From an uncultured Verrucomicrobia subdivision 3 bacterium (GTDB lineage: Bacteria > Verrucomicrobiota > Verrucomicrobiia > Limisphaerales > UBA11358): a stretch of DNA of 64,000 nt. The stretch is taken from NCBI GenBank assembly GCA_903850425.1, contig CAINLR010000136.1:1-64000 (forward strand). The letters are read 5' to 3'. Shown here piece after piece: positions 8,265 through 16,193 of the stretch (the stretch's first letter is position 1; the number at the start of each line of letters is the position of its first letter). A model generated the notes under the pieces. The model had not been told where the DNA came from and ran no database searches. It worked only from the letters and a program-made list of their open reading frames with translations. Both the position numbers and the translations under genes were made by a program.

Positions 8265-8593
8265 ATGGATGTTCATTGCACCACCTGTGGCGAACCGTGG
8301 GATGTTTATCACCTGCGGCACGACGCCATTTACGAAACCGACCTGTCCCACGCCGAAGCCAAGGCGTGGACGGGATTGTCCCCGCAATTGAAATTGCTCG
8401 ATCGCTACCGCGAGAAATTCAAGGAGGTGGGTATGAGTTCGGCGGCTCCATCCTCAACGTGATGCGCTGTCCGGCGTGTCCCAAGGGGGCAAAGCCCGAC
8501 CCCGACAAGGCCGCCATGAAAGCCGGCATCGTCGAGTTGCTGGGTGATGACGAGGACGGCATCGCCGCCACCATGGAGGACTTCGGCTTATGA
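8265..8593 (+). pseudogene. Zinc-ribbon protein of a mobile element, frameshifted
   Basis: From the ATG at 8265, preceded by AAAGGAG, the frame reads MDVHCTTCGEPWDVYHLRHD and so on to FKEVG. It then runs into MSSAAPSST and a stop at 8462. In the -1 frame the logical continuation is YEFGGSILNVMRCPACPKG, followed by LGDDEDGIAATMEDFGL to a stop at 8593. The two halves each carry one CxxC knuckle, so a single four-Cys zinc site is split. One base seems to be missing near 8431-8433. The sequence AAGGAGG at 8421-8427 lies just before the break, so recoding cannot be excluded. The final stop is coupled to the next gene by a four-base overlap. Confidence 0.6.
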
Positions 8594-8904
8594 GTGTGCG
8601 CAACAAGCCCCCTCCAGGAAAACAGCGCACCGGTCACGACCCGAACCAAACTGAGTTTTGGATCATCTGGCAGCTCGGGGAATATCCGTTCCGCTTGCGG
8701 GCCGGGGATGTCATCAAGCTTGATGACCGCCTCTGCCGTGTTCTGCGGGTAAATGAATGTGCGGCCGTCGTCCTCATGAATCGGCCGGTGCGGGAGTTCA
8801 AAACCCGTTTCGACAAGCCGGTGCGGTTCCAGCCGGCACCGAAAATATTCCGCATCTCGCCGCAGTCGGAAGTCCCCGTTCTCAATCGTAAGCCCAAGCG
8901 ATAG
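8590..8904 (+). CDS. Hypothetical protein of the mobile element
   Basis: The protein has 104 residues, and its ATG overlaps the stop of the zinc-ribbon reading (ATGA). It is basic at both ends, with a central beta-rich stretch EFWIIWQLGEYPFRLRAGDVIKLDDRLCRVLRVNECAAVV. The phrase RAGDVIKLDDRLCRVLRV looks like a small barrel of the SH3 or KOW kind, but I do not recognise a named family. A strong terminator follows, so it is the last gene of the unit that begins with leader copy 2. Confidence 0.6.
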   Translation: MSVRNKPPPGKQRTGHDPNQTEFWIIWQLGEYPFRLRAGDVIKLDDRLCRVLRVNECAAVVLMNRPVREFKTRFDKPVRFQPAPKIFRISPQSEVPVLNRKPKR

Positions 8905-8908
8905 CACC

Positions 8909-8936
8909 AAGGCGATTCAATAGAATCGCCTTTTTT
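8909..8936 (+). terminator. Strong rho-independent terminator
   Basis: AAGGCGATTC (8909-8918) and GAATCGCCTT (8923-8932) form a perfect 10-bp stem with the tetraloop AATA. TTTTTT spans 8931-8936. It ends the 8265-8904 unit and separates it from the convergent Fic gene. Confidence 0.85.
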
Positions 8937-9549
8937 AGTGGCTGGCAGAAGGCGGCGGCGGGGTGGACAGCCGCTGCATCCAAAGCTGGGCTAACGGTTG
9001 AAAATCTTTTTGGTCACCGGCACGCAGGGCCGACAGATAAATCTCCGTTTCCATTTTGTCCCTCGGCACCAGTTGCACCGGTGGCAGTTGTAGTCGCCGC
9101 AGGATTTCCCAAAGCCAGAGCCGCACCAACCGCCCGTTAAAATCGGCAAACGGATGGATTGTCAACAGCCGGGACTCGGCAAAGGCCAGTGTGTCGGGTA
9201 ATAATTCAAATTGAATCGGCCCGGCCAGCCTTGCCTGCAAATCCAGACCGTATTCTCGCATCTGGAGCGGCACCAGATGTGGCGGCGGTGGTTCATGCTC
9301 GCCGACGCGAACGGCGATGGTGCGCCAGTGGCCAGCCCATTCCGGCACCAAGTCGCCACAAAAATCCTGATGCAGGGTGCGGATTAGATTTTCATCCAGC
9401 GGCGCAGCCGCATAATTCCCAGCCTCAATGCGCTCCTGGATCCGCAGCACGCGTTCCGCGAGCAAGGGGGCTAGTTCCGAGTAACGGAGGATTCCCCGGC
9501 TGGTTTCAAGCCAGCGGGTGGAGTGGGCGGATGGAGCTTCGTCAGCCAT
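8935..9549 (-). CDS. Fic domain protein (AMPylase/toxin type)
   Basis: The protein has 204 residues with the Fic active-site loop HPFADFNGRLVR at 132-143. The catalytic His and the nucleotide-binding NGR and final Arg are present. The first Gly of the canonical HPFxxGNGR is Phe, a variant I associate with other Fic proteins. Fic enzymes transfer AMP or similar groups to target proteins. The frame begins at an ATG inside an upstream overlapping frame that carries the inhibitor motif, and no ribosome binding site is visible. Either it is coupled to that frame or the two are one gene broken by an indel. Confidence 0.75.
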   Translation of the reverse strand: MADEAPSAHSTRWLETSRGILRYSELAPLLAERVLRIQERIEAGNYAAAPLDENLIRTLHQDFCGDLVPEWAGHWRTIAVRVGEHEPPPPHLVPLQMREYGLDLQARLAGPIQFELLPDTLAFAESRLLTIHPFADFNGRLVRLWLWEILRRLQLPPVQLVPRDKMETEIYLSALRAGDQKDFQPLAQLWMQRLSTPPPPSASH

Positions 9550-9680
9550 GCAAGATCAACGGGTTCGCCTTCAAACGCCATGCTGTCCGCCACCTGTTGG
9601 GGAATGGCCTGCCAGCGCAATTGTTGTTGCGTGCGGGCTGACAACAATTGCCAGCGTTGAATGGCTTCGACGTAACCCAT
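9471..9680 (-). CDS. Fic inhibitor-like frame (antitoxin or detached N-terminus)
   Basis: The frame has 69 residues and overlaps the Fic frame by 79 bases in another register. It contains S33-M-A-F-E37-G38, an exact match to the inhibitory helix motif (S/T)xxxE(G/N). That motif blocks ATP binding in Fic proteins, either as a separate antitoxin (class I, VbhA type) or as an N-terminal helix (class II). The region QLLSARTQQQLRWQAIPQQV just before it is helical. After GEPVDLAWL the residues look unnatural, which favours an original fusion with Fic that a frameshift has broken. A genuine overlapping antitoxin remains possible. Confidence 0.5.
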   Translation of the reverse strand: MGYVEAIQRWQLLSARTQQQLRWQAIPQQVADSMAFEGEPVDLAWLTKLHPPTPPAGLKPAGESSVTRN

Positions 9681-9725
9681 GCCGGCAAAGTAACCGCCCC
9701 GGCCGGTTTATCAAACACAATTCAT

Positions 9726-9834
9726 GCTGGTCCCGGCAAGTTCACACGTCTCCCGCAACACGGCACCCAGCCATAGACTTCAGGTTGGGCTCACAGGGTT
9801 CATCACAAAACAATAACCAACCGAAAGGAATATT
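9726..9834 (+). repeat. Repeated leader, copy 3 (upstream of the WGR gene)
   Basis: The copy begins with the imperfect palindrome GCTGG-TC-CCGGC, then CACACGTCTCC at 9743-9753, 92 bases before the ATG. It ends GTTCATCAC, AAAGGAA and TATTATG, which closely resembles the end of copy 1. Confidence 0.7.
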
Positions 9835-10347
9835 ATGAATGCAGTCAGTGACACAGCAGAACGCGTGGCGTTGTATTATCGCGAAGGTTTATCTGACAAA
9901 GTCTATCAGGCCGCCATCGAACCGGTGGGCGACCAGTTTGTCGTCAACTTCGCCTACGGGCGGCGGGGGACCACCCTGACCACCGGGACGAAAACCGCTT
10001 CGCCGGTGGACTATGCCGCCGCGAAGAAAATCTACGTCAAACTCGTTGGCGAGAAAAAAGCCAAGGGTTACACCGAGGGCGCCGACGGCACGCCGTATCA
10101 GCACGCCAACAAACGGGTGTCGGGCATTCTGCCTCAATTGCTGAATCCCGTGGAGGAAGCCGAGGTCGAATTATTGCTGCGCGATGACAACTATTGCGCG
10201 CAGGAAAAGTTCGACGGCAGACATCTGCTGGTTCGCAAACAGGACGATGACCTCGAAGGCATCAACAAAAAGGGATTCATTGTGGTTCCCCGCTGTTTTC
10301 GATGGAATAGGAATATGGGTTGGCTAGGCTGCGGGGATGACGCCTGA
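9835..10347 (+). pseudogene. WGR-domain DNA ligase-like protein, truncated by an ISL3 remnant
   Basis: The frame has 170 codons. Residues about 10-85 form a WGR domain (VYQAAIEPVGDQFVVNFAYGRRGTTL), a nucleic-acid or PARP-linked module. From about 120 the protein resembles the start of an ATP-dependent ligase or nucleotidyltransferase domain: CAQEKFDGRHLLVRK, where the Lys of KFDGR would be the adenylated residue. After IVVP, at about 10284, the sequence becomes ISL3-type insertion DNA, and a meaningless tail leads to a stop. The rest of the catalytic domain is missing. It has a good ribosome binding site (AAAGGA) and leader copy 3. Confidence 0.65.
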
Positions 10348-10475
10348 AAAACTATTTCACGAACTGCTCGGGTTGGGCTTGAACTGGGAAGTGATTGAAA
10401 GCCGCTTTGAACGGGCAAGCGGCACGGTGTTTCTGGAGATCCGCGAGACCGCCAAGCTGTGGGCGTTGTGCTGCT
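10284..10475 (+). mobile_element. ISL3-family insertion sequence remnant (left end and transposase N-terminus)
   Basis: An ATG at 10337 opens MTPEKLFHELLGLGLNWEVI, followed by SRFERASGTVFLEIRETAKLW. This is the N-terminus of ISL3-type transposases. The similarity ends at about 10465, before the zinc-binding Cys cluster. The left edge is about 10284, where the ligase frame stops making sense. The right edge is about 10470-10480, where the endonuclease frame begins to make sense. I cannot define the terminal inverted repeat with certainty. Confidence 0.55.
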
Positions 10476-11432
10476 ACTGTGGCTGGGTTTCTGGCCCGGC
10501 TCTGGTGGGTGTTTGAGTTGGCGTCGCATTTCCGTTTGCATCTCGCCATCGGCTTGGGCGGACTGGCGCTGCCGTGGTCACTGAAACGCCGCTGGCGCAT
10601 GGCGGCTCTTTGCGGCGTCGGTGCCGTGGCGAATGCCATTTTGGTGCTGCTGGTTTTTCTCCCGACTGAAACGACCGAATCCACTGCGGGCACCCGGCTG
10701 CGGTTGGTCAGCCTGAACGTCCACACCGAAAATGCGCGCAGTGATCTGGTGTTGAAATTTCTTCAGGATACGGATGCCGACGTCATTCTCTTGCTGGAGG
10801 TGAATGAACGCTGGATGGATGCCATGCAGCCGCTGCGCACCAACTACTCGCAAGTGCTGACCGAACCGCGGGAGGATAATTTTGGCATCGCGCTTTTCAG
10901 CCGGCTGCCATTGACGAATAGTGAAGTGCTTGAACTCGGCCACGCCGAAGTGCCTTCGATTGCGACGACCATTTCGGTTGGCGGGCAGCAGATGTTTTTG
11001 CTGGGCACGCATCCGCTGCCGCCCGGTTCCGCCGCCTACGCCCGGCGACGCAATGAGCAGCTTCAAGAGATTGCCGCGCTGGTTCGGCACCGTGGCTTAC
11101 CAACGATTGTTCTGGGCGACCTGAACTGCACGCCTTGGAGTCCGAATTTCAGCGATCTGCTGCGCGACGGCGGATTGAAAAACGCGTCGCCCCAGCGCGG
11201 GCTGTTTGGTTCCTGGCCCGCGTGGCTGCCGTTCGGGCGCATCCCGCTGGACCACGGACTGGTTTCGCCAAACCTCCGCGTCCTTGAAAAACGACTGGGC
11301 CCGCAAGTCGGCAGCGACCATTTGCCTTTGATCCTCGAACTTCAAATCCCGACCGAACTCCGGGTTGAACCGGACGCAACGGCGCAAGCCTATGAGCGAG
11401 GTGTCGAAATGGAGCAACGACATTATCCGTGA
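10395..11432 (+). CDS. Endonuclease/exonuclease/phosphatase family protein with a hybrid N-terminus
   Basis: The frame has 345 residues. Residues about 30-95 form two or three membrane helices. From about 100 the catalytic fold follows: LRLVSLNVHTENA, VILLLEVNERW, GIALFSRLPL, TIVLGDLNCTPWSP and GSDHLPLILEL. The Asn, Glu, GDLN and SDH residues for metal-dependent phosphodiester hydrolysis are all present. In this family a membrane-anchored form such as this is usual. The first 25 or so residues are read out of frame from the ISL3 remnant, so the native start has been replaced. An internal ATG near 10598 is an alternative start. It may be a live gene or a slightly shortened one. Confidence 0.75.
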   Translation: MKAALNGQAARCFWRSARPPSCGRCAATVAGFLARLWWVFELASHFRLHLAIGLGGLALPWSLKRRWRMAALCGVGAVANAILVLLVFLPTETTESTAGTRLRLVSLNVHTENARSDLVLKFLQDTDADVILLLEVNERWMDAMQPLRTNYSQVLTEPREDNFGIALFSRLPLTNSEVLELGHAEVPSIATTISVGGQQMFLLGTHPLPPGSAAYARRRNEQLQEIAALVRHRGLPTIVLGDLNCTPWSPNFSDLLRDGGLKNASPQRGLFGSWPAWLPFGRIPLDHGLVSPNLRVLEKRLGPQVGSDHLPLILELQIPTELRVEPDATAQAYERGVEMEQRHYP

Positions 11433-11495
11433 TAAACTCGGTTCTTTTTTCAGAATCGCAAATCAAGACGGCGGGCGAGATATTCAGCTGCGCGC

Positions 11496-12005
11496 TTGAC
11501 CAGACCGAAGCGAAGTGTGAGAGTGCCGCAGCTTCCTATGTTTACCGCCAGCGATCCCAATTTAATAATCGCCCAAGTTGCCATCAGTGGTTTGCTTCTG
11601 GTGGGTCTGCGGCAGTTCGTCGTTTGGGTGCGTAACGCGCCAGTCCGGCCGGACCCGTGGGACGCCATAATAGAACACCAGTTGTCGGGGCCAGATGCCG
11701 TCGAAGTCTGCCACCATTGTTTTCGTCCGCAACCGCACGCGGCTTGGTTCTGCGAACATTGCGGCTGCGCCGTTGGACCTTACAACAATTTAATGCCCTA
11801 CGTTTGCATCTTATCCCAAGGTGAAGTGCTCAGAAACGGCGTGACCGATAAACTGCGCGCAAACCCTCTCACGATTGTCGGCTATCTTTTTTACTCGTTG
11901 GGAAATTATTTCATTTTTGCGCCGATCTACTGGTTTTTCTTCTTCAAAAACCTGAGGCGGATCAAGGCCGAACGCCTGGCGGAATTGCCGGAGACCGTTC
12001 CCTAG
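11496..12005 (+). CDS. Membrane protein with a double zinc knuckle, unknown function
   Basis: The frame has 169 residues. The ATG at 11538 (MFTASDPNL) is an equally good start and gives 155. There is a hydrophobic helix near the N-terminus (IIAQVAISGLLLVGL), then VCHHCFRPQPHAAWFCEHCG with four Cys in CxxC pairs. Two further hydrophobic stretches follow: the block VGYLFYSLGNYFIF, and APIYWFFFF. It resembles a conserved verrucomicrobial membrane protein with a rubredoxin-like knuckle, but I cannot name it. It begins 63 bases after the endonuclease gene on the same strand, so the two may be cotranscribed. Confidence 0.6.
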   Translation: MTRPKRSVRVPQLPMFTASDPNLIIAQVAISGLLLVGLRQFVVWVRNAPVRPDPWDAIIEHQLSGPDAVEVCHHCFRPQPHAAWFCEHCGCAVGPYNNLMPYVCILSQGEVLRNGVTDKLRANPLTIVGYLFYSLGNYFIFAPIYWFFFFKNLRRIKAERLAELPETVP

Positions 12006-12047
12006 CCGCTTGGGTGGTTTACCGAGGAGCGATTACCCGAACGAGTT

Positions 12048-12728
12048 TCAAAGCGCGTTTTCGTTGAGTCTCAACCGCACCCCGGCCATGACGGTGTCAT
12101 GCCAGAGGTGAATCAGTTCACCCAATTTTTGGAGCCACGGCAGCACGCGGGTTTCCAAGGCGTCGGAGAGCTGGAGGGTGTCGCCGGTCTGGCAGATTTG
12201 ATCCACGTCGCGGAGCATGCCGGCCACCTGTTCCAGTTGCCACTGGCGAAGCTGCTTGAGCGAGGCGCTGCCGCTGGCCGAACCGCAAAGATGATCCGGC
12301 AGCAGGCTCAACGTGAGGACGGGTTCCTTGAGTTGGCAGGCCAGATTCCACCAGAGTTCGCGGGCGATGTGGCGCGGGTTGATGAGGACGAGCGGGATGG
12401 CCGTCTCGACACATTCGCGCACGTGCTGGACTTGTTGCCGGGCGGTTTGAATCACCAGTAAATGACTTTCCGCGAGCGCCACGGATTCGGCTTCCACGCG
12501 CAAAGCAAGGCCGTGATGCGGCAGCGGCAGCGCGAGGTTGGCGTGGCGGCCATCCACCTTCAAAGCGCACAACACGCGCTGCTGTTCCAGCGCGAGCGTT
12601 TCGAGATAGCAGCGGATGGCATTGAGGGAAGCAGATTGCGCGGGCATCGTCACCGGACTTCCATCCAGTAAAACAGTGGTCTTAACGCGAGCATTCAGCC
12701 ACTCAAATGGCCCAGATTCTTTAGGCAT
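12048..12728 (-). CDS. Hypothetical protein, 226 residues
   Basis: I do not recognise the family. The protein has no signal peptide or membrane helix and is rich in Leu, Gln and His. The first half has short beta segments (VLCALKVDGRHANLALPLPHHG) and the second half is helical (RQWQLEQVAGMLRDVDQICQ). It could be a cytoplasmic regulatory or flagellar-type accessory protein, but nothing in the neighbourhood supports a role. It is convergent with the zinc-knuckle gene and has no operon partner. Confidence 0.6.
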   Translation of the reverse strand: MPKESGPFEWLNARVKTTVLLDGSPVTMPAQSASLNAIRCYLETLALEQQRVLCALKVDGRHANLALPLPHHGLALRVEAESVALAESHLLVIQTARQQVQHVRECVETAIPLVLINPRHIARELWWNLACQLKEPVLTLSLLPDHLCGSASGSASLKQLRQWQLEQVAGMLRDVDQICQTGDTLQLSDALETRVLPWLQKLGELIHLWHDTVMAGVRLRLNENAL

Positions 12729-12804
12729 ACGATACCGACACTATCGGCTGCCGGGAGCAAAACCTGATTGAAATTTATCAAACTTGAGGTTGGCCGTTGG
12801 CGGC

Positions 12805-12918
12805 GAGGGTAGTGCCGGCTTGCCAGCCGTCCGGTTTACCGGACTTTCCAGCGCCGTTTTGCGCGCGACTGCGCGATTGGGAAGTCGCTCGCGCCGTCCG
12901 GCTGGCAAGACTGCCCTC
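12805..12918. repeat. Imperfect inverted repeat in an intergenic region
   Basis: The left arm starting GAGGGTAGTGCCGGCTTGCC at 12805 and the right arm, read on the other strand from 12918 as GAGGGCAGTCTTGCCAGCCG, are near-complementary and enclose about 60 GC-rich bases. The motif CTTGCCAGC recurs at about 18430. It looks like a dispersed palindromic element. Confidence 0.45.
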
Positions 12919-12962
12919 CAACCCGTGCGCCGGTTGGCCCGAGCTTCACTCGACCCGGATCA

Positions 12963-13850
12963 TCACTTGGCCGGATTGGCTCCTTTGACGCGCAGTTGGA
13001 TGGAGTAAAGCGATTCGCTGGCCGTGATGAAAAGCGTTTGGCGGTCCTTGCCACCGAAGCAGACATTGGCCGACCATTTTTCCGGCACGTCAATGTGCTC
13101 AACCTGTTTTCCCGTCTTGTCGAAAACGGTGACGCCGCGGCCGGTGAGATAGACATTGCCTTCCGTGTCAATCGTCATGCCGTCGGAGCCGAGCGCGCAG
13201 AAAAAAGTCTTGTTCGTGAGCGCGCCGTCGGGCTGGATGTCGTAGCTCCACGTCTGCGCGGCGCGGATGTCCGAGACAAATAGCTTCTTCCCGTCCGGCG
13301 TGCCGCTGATGCCGTTGGGCTTCTTCAAATCGTCCGTCACGCGCACCAGATTTTTGCGATCGGGCGAGAGATAATAAACCTCCTCATTCGTCAGGGCCAT
13401 CGTGGTGTGATTCCACCAGTCGCGCTTGTAAAACGGGTCGGTGAAATAGATCGCCCCGTTCGGCGTGACCCAGACATCGTTTGGCCCATTGAGGTATTTG
13501 CCCTGAAAATTTTTGACCAGCACGATCACTTTTTTGTCCGGCGCGATGGACCACAGTTCATTGTGTTCATCGGCGCAGGCGATCAAGTTATCCGCCGCAT
13601 CAAAGCACATGCCGTTCGCGTAACTGGAGGGCTGCATGAAGGTGGACAGTTTTCCCTCCACGCTCCACTCCATGATGCGGTCGTTCGGCTGGTCCACGAA
13701 AAACAAATTGCCGGCGTGGTCACACGTCGGACCCTCGGTGAATTTGAACTCGCCCGCCAGTTTTTCCAATTTGGCACCGGGCGCGACCAGACTGTCCGCG
13801 AACGACAAGGCCGTCCAGGCGGACAGGCAGAGACAGAGAAGTGTTTTCAT
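12963..13850 (-). CDS. Exported SMP-30/gluconolactonase family hydrolase
   Basis: The protein has 295 residues with a signal peptide (MKTLLCLCLSAWTALSFAD). The beta-propeller shows EGPTCDHAGNLFFVDQPNDRI near the front, then LNGPNDVWVTPNGAIYFTDP and KPNGISGTPDGKKLFVSDI. The Glu of the first motif and the Asn and Asp of the later ones are the metal ligands of the family. It should hydrolyse a sugar lactone or similar ester outside the cytoplasm. Length is normal and the gene is intact. It is transcribed divergently from the YvlD-like gene with about 100 bases between them. Confidence 0.85.
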   Translation of the reverse strand: MKTLLCLCLSAWTALSFADSLVAPGAKLEKLAGEFKFTEGPTCDHAGNLFFVDQPNDRIMEWSVEGKLSTFMQPSSYANGMCFDAADNLIACADEHNELWSIAPDKKVIVLVKNFQGKYLNGPNDVWVTPNGAIYFTDPFYKRDWWNHTTMALTNEEVYYLSPDRKNLVRVTDDLKKPNGISGTPDGKKLFVSDIRAAQTWSYDIQPDGALTNKTFFCALGSDGMTIDTEGNVYLTGRGVTVFDKTGKQVEHIDVPEKWSANVCFGGKDRQTLFITASESLYSIQLRVKGANPAK

Positions 13851-13951
13851 GGCTGGGGAGAAATTTGGCGGGAACCGCGGCCGGAAGCCATCAAAATCAC
13901 GCCTTGTTTTTAACCCGACCGTGACGCATCTTCAGGCGACGGTTTCGCACC

Positions 13952-14404
13952 ATGAATCCCCATACGCGACAATCCCTGCGGTTTTTGCAGAGCTGGATCA
14001 TCAACACCCTGGCGGTCTTGGTGGCGAGCATCATTCTGCACGGGCATATTCATTACGAAAAATGGGTGGACTTGATTATCGCAGCCCTGCTGCTCGGGAT
14101 TCTGAATGCGTTTGTCCGGCCGATTCTGCTGCTCATCGCCCTGCCGCTGCTGATTTTCACGCTTGGGCTGTTCACGTTTGTGATCAATGCGCTGCTACTC
14201 TGCCTGGTGAGTTATCTGCTCAAACCCAATTTCGAGGTGGACAGTTTCGGTTACGCCTTTGCCGGGGCCGCCATCATCAGCATCGTTTCGATCGCACTGA
14301 ACGTCCTGACTGGCAACGGTCGGGTTTCGGTGCAGCGCCGCGGGCCGCCCGGGCCGCCGAAAAATTCCGGCGGCGGCGGCAGCGGCCCCGTGATTGATGT
14401 GTGA
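13952..14404 (+). CDS. YvlD/DUF360 (phage holin 4_2) family membrane protein
   Basis: The protein has 150 residues with four hydrophobic helices: IINTLAVLVASIILHG; LIIAALLLGILNAFVRPILLLI; the LPLLIFTLGLFTFVINALLL block; and GYAFAGAAIISIVSIAL. The NAFVRPILLLIALPL loop and the helix count define this small family, called phage holin 4_2 in domain lists although it is chromosomal and of unknown role. The C-terminal tail is rich in Gly and Pro (GPPGPPKNSGGGG), longer than in most relatives. Confidence 0.8.
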   Translation: MNPHTRQSLRFLQSWIINTLAVLVASIILHGHIHYEKWVDLIIAALLLGILNAFVRPILLLIALPLLIFTLGLFTFVINALLLCLVSYLLKPNFEVDSFGYAFAGAAIISIVSIALNVLTGNGRVSVQRRGPPGPPKNSGGGGSGPVIDV

Positions 14405-14482
14405 TAAGTTCGTGGCCGCCGACTTCCGGACGCTCAAATCTACGTTCCCGTCCGAACTGATTGATTCTCCAGACGTCGGCTG

Positions 14483-15100
14483 CTACGCGATAATTTGATA
14501 CGCCGCGCGCAGCGTTGGGATGCCTTGGGCATTGAAATCGCGCTCAAAATCCGTGAGCACTTCCGCCAGCGCCGCCGGGGTTTCCACTTTCTCAAAATCG
14601 TTGCTCGCCGCAAAAACTTCGTTCATCTGCTGAAAATACTCCGCGTGATCTGTTCGCAAAAACACTGTGCCGCCGGACTGGAGTGCATGCCTGGCCAGCG
14701 CGGGGAAAGGCTCGTTGATGATCCGGTGGCGGTGGTGTTTTTTCTTCGGCCACGGATCAGGAAAATAAATGTGGAGCGCCGAGGCCGAATGTGGCGGCAG
14801 GAGATATTGCAGAAAATACGCCGACTCGATGCGCACGCCGCGCAAGTTTGTCAGGCCGTTGCGCCGACCTTTGCGGTCCAGTTTTTGGAGCCGCCCGAGC
14901 AGCCGTTCCACGCCGATGAAATTGGTTTGCGGATGCCGCCGGGCATATTCCACCAGGAACGAGGCGTCGCCGCAGCCGAGTTCCACTTCCAGCGGTTGGC
15001 CGGTGGCAAAGAGTTCGGTCAGCGCCAGCGGTTCCAGGATGGAACGCAGTTCAACGACTAAATTGTGCGTGGCCGCCGCCGGCGTTCTCAAATTGGGCAT
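14483..15100 (-). CDS. trmB: tRNA (guanine-N7-)-methyltransferase
   Basis: I start at MPNLRTP (15100), giving 205 residues, the usual length. A longer frame adds 37 residues without family character. The SAM-binding strand LEVELGCGDASF, the acidic FIGVE and the signature IYFPDPWPKKKHHRHR are all present, as are VFLRTDHAEYF and a conserved TDFE near the end. The enzyme methylates G46 of tRNA using S-adenosylmethionine. It is a lone gene facing the YvlD-like gene. Confidence 0.92.
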   Translation of the reverse strand: MPNLRTPAAATHNLVVELRSILEPLALTELFATGQPLEVELGCGDASFLVEYARRHPQTNFIGVERLLGRLQKLDRKGRRNGLTNLRGVRIESAYFLQYLLPPHSASALHIYFPDPWPKKKHHRHRIINEPFPALARHALQSGGTVFLRTDHAEYFQQMNEVFAASNDFEKVETPAALAEVLTDFERDFNAQGIPTLRAAYQIIA

Positions 15101-15287
15101 GGTGGTAAAAGTGCGGGCGCAGTATGGCGGGCTTGGCAGCGGCGTGAAAGTCGTTTCGTAAAACCGGAAATGCGGAAATCTAAAACGCCCCCGTAGCTGT
15201 GGGCATTGCACATACGACGCGAACCAACGCTGGCGGCAGGGAACCGTTGCTTTGCGGCTGCCGCTGGCGGGCCGCGTGCTTGGCAGT

Positions 15288-16193
15288 CTAAGCCATCAGC
15301 CTTGGCACTTTGCCGACGCGGGCGGCGAAGTCGTCAATCTCCGTGGTCTTTTCGAAGCCCACGTTCAGCACATCCACACAGCCGAGGCCGAGGACGAATT
15401 TCACCGCTTCGTTGCGCAGTTCATCACTGTTGCGGTAACGGCCTTCACCGATGAGTTTCATGCCCACCACGCCTTTGCCGCCGGCATGGATTTTTTTCAG
15501 CACGGGCACCACTTTTTCCGGGGTGCCGTCCATGGAGGCGCCGGTGTGGTTGATGCGGGCATAAACGACATCCACCCACGGCTCTTTGGCCGCGGCTTCC
15601 AGCGCCGCGACGGAGTGGCAGGAAACGCCGAGCGCGCGGACCAGGCCTTTTTCCTTGAGCTTGGCGAGCGTGTCCATGTAGTGCCGCAAATCCGTCGGCC
15701 AGTTTGGCGAGGACACGCAATGCAGCAGGAGAATGTCGAGGTAATCAGACTGTATCTCCTTGAGAAAACGCGCCAGCACCACGTCGGCCTCGGGGCGCTC
15801 GGGTTCGGGAAGACCGCCGCCGATCCACCAGAGTTTGCTGGTGATCACGAAATTTTTCCGGTCCACCCCCTTGAGCGCCGGGATGAGATAGGAATGGCTG
15901 CCGTAAAGGTCCGCGAGGTCGAACATCCGCACGCCACGCTCGTAGGCGGATGCGAGCAGCGCCTGAAATTTCTCGCGGCCCTGCCGCGTCTGATTCGAGG
16001 AACGCTGGCCACCGCTCATGCCGGTGCCCATGCAGAGCCGGCTGGGTTTCAAGCCGGTCTGGCCGAGCGGAACGAGTTCGTAGGGATCAAACTTTTTGGC
16101 CTCGTCGGCGTGGGCCAGTCCGGCGGTGCCGAGCACGAGGCTGCCGACCCCAAGAGCGGAACTTTCAAGAAATTTGCGGCGGGTGATTTTCAT
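15288..16193 (-). CDS. Tat-exported aldo/keto reductase
   Basis: Starting at 16193 gives 301 residues with a twin-arginine signal (MKITRRKFLESSALGVGSLV). The longer upstream frame is not needed. The reductase barrel shows the tetrad: Asp and Tyr in LADLYGSH, Lys in VITSKLWW and His in LLLHC. MGTGMSGG near the N-terminus and an FVLGLGCVDVLNVGF strand near the C-terminus complete the fold. A Tat signal implies a folded, cofactor-loaded enzyme in the periplasm, as in other planctomycete and verrucomicrobial members. The substrate is unknown. It is divergent from the next gene. Confidence 0.85.
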   Translation of the reverse strand: MKITRRKFLESSALGVGSLVLGTAGLAHADEAKKFDPYELVPLGQTGLKPSRLCMGTGMSGGQRSSNQTRQGREKFQALLASAYERGVRMFDLADLYGSHSYLIPALKGVDRKNFVITSKLWWIGGGLPEPERPEADVVLARFLKEIQSDYLDILLLHCVSSPNWPTDLRHYMDTLAKLKEKGLVRALGVSCHSVAALEAAAKEPWVDVVYARINHTGASMDGTPEKVVPVLKKIHAGGKGVVGMKLIGEGRYRNSDELRNEAVKFVLGLGCVDVLNVGFEKTTEIDDFAARVGKVPRLMA

